This document shows, piece after piece, positions 6,404-8,542 of a DNA stretch of 8,542 bases. Under the pieces are notes generated by a model. It was given only the letters and a program-made list of their open reading frames with translations. It did not search any database and was not told the DNA's origin. Made by a program: the position numbers and the translations under genes. Location of the stretch: the NCBI GenBank assembly GCA_002438075.1, contig DJSQ01000025.1, forward strand, positions 1-8,542, read 5' to 3'. Numbering within the stretch: position 1 is the stretch's first letter; every line of letters begins with the position of its first letter. The DNA comes from Clostridiales bacterium UBA6330 (lineage in GTDB: Bacteria; Bacillota; Clostridia; Oscillospirales; CAG-272).

Positions 6404-8155
6404 TCAGTGCAGTTCGGTTGCCGCGGGGTCAACGGTAAAGACCTGCGTTGCGCCAAGCACAACGGTGCCGTCGGCAGTGGTGTAATAGGTGGTAACCTCC
6501 AGCGTAATGGTGCCCGCATCGGCAGGGACATTGCGGCAAGGCAGGACGAACAGGTAATCGCCGCCCAAGCTCTCGGCAGTGTACTCCGTAACGGTGGTTT
6601 CACCCTTCGTGTAGCCGCTGATTGCGCTGTAAATCATGTCGGAGGTGTAGTCCTTCGCCTTCGTGGTGGTGCCGTAGTTCGCAACCACGCGGAAGCCGAC
6701 CGAGGTGTAATTCGACACCTTGCCATCCGTAACGGTCTTGTTGTCATCCGCCAGCTTCAGGGTTGCAACCAGACGGAGGTCAAACTTGTCACCCGCCGCA
6801 TCGGAAACCTGATAGCCCGCCAACTTCGTAACAGGCGTTTCGGCTGCGTCAGCCTTCTCAATAATCAAATCGCCAAAGGTCAGCGCGATGGTGCGAGGGA
6901 GAGGCGTACCCGTGGTGGTAACGGTCCAATCAGTCATGCCTGCGGTGGTCAGCTTGTCGAGCATATTCATGCCGAATACGCCAGCATCGGGAACGTAAAT
7001 ATTGGTAGCAGCCATTTCGTCCGTCAGCTTAACACCGTTGATTCCATAAAGATTCTGGAACTTTTCTGCGCCACGTTTTTTGGTTACATCGGTATAAATA
7101 CAATTCGTAATAGAAGGAGTGGCTTTAATGATACGCCCCGCCATAGAACCATGTGCATTTGCATCGGATGCCCAAGTTGCAGGAAGAATATCGCCAGCTT
7201 CCATGCAGTGGTTAATCGTCATTGCGCCACTGTTAGCGAATCCAACGAATCCGGCAATCGCATTTCCACCAACATCCAACTTGCCCGAAAACAGGCTGTT
7301 CTCAATTGTGATGTTGCCATCCGAATTTCCAACAAAACCGCCCCATATACGGAGGTAATCTCCTGTGTTTTCGCACTCTATTGTACTGTTTACAACAGTG
7401 TTACGAATAGTCAAATCAGCACCGGAAACAACCCAACCAACCAAACCAGCGGTGTTAGTACCCCAGTTTGTTTGAGGCTTCCCATCCTTATCAAGAGTAT
7501 AGGTAAGAGTCGAAACTTGATGAACATCCATATAAACATTCTCAATCAGAATATGCGGATTCTTATTCGCTTCGCTTGCAGGAACAGCCCCAAACAAGCC
7601 ACCAAAGTTGTTTGCATTGGAAGTAACATAGGAATTGGTAATCGCAAGGTTCTTCACGCCAACTGGAGCTTCTGCTGTTCCGCCCTTGGGGTTTCCGAAA
7701 ATGCCCGTGTGATTTGCCGTTCCCTTCAAGTAGATACCGGAAATGGTGTGTCCGGCACCGTCGAACATACCGGTAAAGCACTTGTAGGAGACATTCGTCC
7801 AAACGTTGGTCGGAGCGGTTTCGCTCGCAACCCACTCGGGGTTGAGGTCAATATCTTTGGTGAGGTGAATCGTTTTGCCGGCAAACTTTTTCAAGCTCGC
7901 ATCAACAGTTGCCAAATCGGAATTGTTACCGTTTGCGTTCAATTCGGTTGAAAGCAATTTGGAGAAACCAAGCAGTTCCGCCGCCGTGCCGATGTAAAGG
8001 TCCGTGTCCTCCGTGTGGTCATCATACCACGCCGTATCGGGCGTGAGTGCGGTTGCATCCGCCGCTTCGCCGTCTGCGCCAACGGTGACAGCCATCACCG
8101 AGACAACCGACAGAAGCATACAAAGGGTCAAAAACAGGGCTAAGAGCTTTTTCAT
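6404..8155 (-). CDS. Secreted GLUG-motif beta-helix protein
   Basis: A 583-aa protein with a Sec signal peptide (residues 1 to about 22-26, MKKLLALFLTLCMLLS then small residues). From about residue 53 to 400 it shows the pattern of bacterial GLUG/right-handed beta-helix surface proteins: GKTIHLTKDIDL (93-104), FTGMFDGAGHTISGIYL (127-143), then repeated G-hydrophobic-x-G turns at GIFG (151), GGLFG (185), AGLVG (236), GGFVG (272), AGFVG (301) and GSMAG (336). The C-terminal part, about 425-583, is a separate beta-rich module (AGYQVSD, FDLRLVATL, VGFRV) like modules that end many clostridial secreted proteins. No LPXTG, dockerin or SLH anchor is seen. The ATG at 8155 follows AAAGGA with 8-nt spacing; an in-frame GTG at 8173 is less likely. 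It is the first gene of the operon. Adhesion or binding of a surface ligand is inferred; no enzyme signature was found. Confidence 0.82.
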   Translation of the reverse strand: MKKLLALFLTLCMLLSVVSVMAVTVGADGEAADATALTPDTAWYDDHTEDTDLYIGTAAELLGFSKLLSTELNANGNNSDLATVDASLKKFAGKTIHLTKDIDLNPEWVASETAPTNVWTNVSYKCFTGMFDGAGHTISGIYLKGTANHTGIFGNPKGGTAEAPVGVKNLAITNSYVTSNANNFGGLFGAVPASEANKNPHILIENVYMDVHQVSTLTYTLDKDGKPQTNWGTNTAGLVGWVVSGADLTIRNTVVNSTIECENTGDYLRIWGGFVGNSDGNITIENSLFSGKLDVGGNAIAGFVGFANSGAMTINHCMEAGDILPATWASDANAHGSMAGRIIKATPSITNCIYTDVTKKRGAEKFQNLYGINGVKLTDEMAATNIYVPDAGVFGMNMLDKLTTAGMTDWTVTTTGTPLPRTIALTFGDLIIEKADAAETPVTKLAGYQVSDAAGDKFDLRLVATLKLADDNKTVTDGKVSNYTSVGFRVVANYGTTTKAKDYTSDMIYSAISGYTKGETTVTEYTAESLGGDYLFVLPCRNVPADAGTITLEVTTYYTTADGTVVLGATQVFTVDPAATELH

Positions 8156-8209
8156 GGTTCGTTTCCTTTCCACTCGTAAAAATTCACGGGTTTTCCCTCG
8201 TGTGCCACC

Positions 8210-8238
8210 ATTGTACCACAGAAAAGCTCCTCTTTCAA
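8210..8238 (-). promoter_or_regulatory. Sigma-A promoter of the five-gene operon
   Basis: On the minus strand, -35 TTGAAA (8233-8238) and -10 TACAAT (8210-8215) are 17 bp apart, and TGG precedes the -10 to give an extended -10. Transcription should start near 8203, with a leader of roughly 48 nt before the ATG at 8155. No riboswitch-sized leader fits in this space. Confidence 0.8.
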
Positions 8239-8243
8239 CGCCG

Positions 8244-8285
8244 AAAAAGCGAGGCTTTCCATCAAAAAGTGCGCTTTTGAGCCTC
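8244..8285 (-). other. Terminator-like hairpin just upstream of the operon promoter
   Basis: Outer arms GAGGCT (8251-8256) and AGCCTC (8280-8285) enclose an inner 5-bp stem AAAAG/CTTTT with a 4-nt loop, and an asymmetric internal loop of 8 and 1 nt. On the minus strand it is followed by GCTTTTT. It may stop read-through from upstream or be a regulatory site close to the -35 element. The large internal loop makes it weak. Confidence 0.35.
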
Positions 8286-8316
8286 CGAGCGTGCTATTTT
8301 GGTACTATTTACAGAG

Positions 8317-8327
8317 CCCCCCCCCCC
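8317..8327. repeat. Homopolymer run of 11 C (poly-G on the minus strand)
   Basis: Eleven consecutive C residues in the intergenic interval about 80 bp upstream of the -35 element of the operon promoter. Tracts of this length tend to change length during replication and are also prone to sequencing error. No reading frame appears to pass through it. Confidence 0.9.
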
Positions 8328-8366
8328 TGTTTTGTACACCCTGCACAATTTCTGTAATATTGCACC

Positions 8367-8404
8367 AAAAAAGTCCCCGCACCTCCCAAGTTGCAGAGAC
8401 TTTT
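8367..8404 (-). terminator. Intrinsic terminator of an upstream minus-strand transcript
   Basis: On the minus strand AAAAGUCUCUGCA and UGCGGGGACUUUU pair over 13 bp, two of them G-U, around a 10-nt loop, and end in a U-tract (A's at 8367-8372). Read on the plus strand the same G-U positions become mismatches (CCC opposite AGA), which points to the minus strand as the working direction. Whatever lies to the right of it is therefore transcribed leftward and ends here. Confidence 0.75.
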
Positions 8405-8542
8405 CTGACCGTTGATTCTTATGGGGGTCAATAAATAGGCTTCGCTTCCCGCCGCGCGGCGGGACGTTGCGTGGTGCAGAGCCGAGACAGGACCCTTACA
8501 CGAGTGCCGAGATCCCGCCTGCTGGCGCCCCTTCGGGGTTCG
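8405..8542 (-). ncRNA. Possible 3' part of a structured noncoding RNA (partial)
   Basis: This GC-rich stretch runs into the terminator at 8367-8404 and shows no convincing reading frame. It holds several pairable segments: CCCC/GGGG around CTTC at 8528-8539, a 16-nt perfect palindrome at 8448-8463, and GGCGGGA (8458-8464) able to pair with TCCCGCC (8513-8519), an alternative to the palindrome. GCCGAGA occurs twice (8481-8487 and 8506-8512). The layout suits a stable RNA such as 6S RNA, but I could not match the hallmark sequences of 6S, SRP, RNase P, tmRNA, T-box or 5S RNA. It could instead be the 3' untranslated part of a gene outside the window. Confidence 0.35.

Noticed and set aside
6386..7951. 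A 521-aa open frame on the plus strand opposite the secreted protein gene
   Set aside because: Low-complexity Arg/Asn/Gly/Val product, antisense to a gene with signal peptide and GLUG turns.
8342..8364. Imperfect inverted repeat TGCACAAT...ATTGCA as an operator
   Set aside because: Only four continuous base pairs with a bulge, and more than 100 bp upstream of the -35; not distinguishable from chance.
1..8542. CRISPR array, tRNA genes or insertion sequence
   Set aside because: No evenly spaced direct repeats, no tRNA-like cloverleaf that I could recognise, and no transposase-like protein in any frame.

Overview
The window looks like chromosomal DNA from a fairly GC-rich Gram-positive Clostridia-type bacterium, probably an uncultured gut or rumen lineage such as Oscillospirales. 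The grounds are lipoprotein signal peptides ending in a Cys lipobox followed by Thr/Pro/Glu-rich linkers, strong AAGGAG-type ribosome binding sites, sigma-A consensus promoters, intrinsic terminators, and a GLUG-type secreted protein of a style common in that group. The taxonomic placement is inference; no rRNA or marker gene is present.

All six protein genes are read from the minus strand, so the window runs right to left. At the right end (about 8405-8542) is a GC-rich structured stretch without a recognised gene. It is followed by a good minus-strand terminator (8367-8404), so it may be the 3' part of a noncoding RNA that continues beyond the window. Next comes a regulatory interval with an 11-base poly-C run (8317-8327), a terminator-like hairpin (8244-8285) and a sigma-A promoter with extended -10 (8210-8238).

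This promoter should drive a five-gene unit: (1) a 583-aa secreted GLUG/beta-helix protein; (2) a 45-aa acidic peptide with a Trp/Gly-rich tail; (3) a 503-aa substrate-binding lipoprotein; (4) a 611-aa lipoprotein carrying a ComEC-like metallo-beta-lactamase domain; (5) a 410-aa paralogue of that domain without a signal peptide. Genes 1-2-3 are 16 and 28 nt apart, genes 3-4 are separated by 64 nt holding an 11-bp hairpin, and genes 4-5 overlap by 4 nt. The unit ends in a strong intrinsic terminator (1509-1559). A 12-TM major facilitator transporter follows on its own near-consensus promoter (1401-1429) and ends in two tandem hairpins at the left edge.

As a working idea only, the five-gene unit is a cell-surface module: a surface beta-helix protein and a binding lipoprotein handle an extracellular ligand, and a pair of related metallo-hydrolases act on one side each of the membrane. 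The tiny peptide between the two surface proteins is the least explained part. No ABC permease, RiPP-modifying enzyme, transposase, CRISPR array, tRNA or rRNA gene was found in the window.
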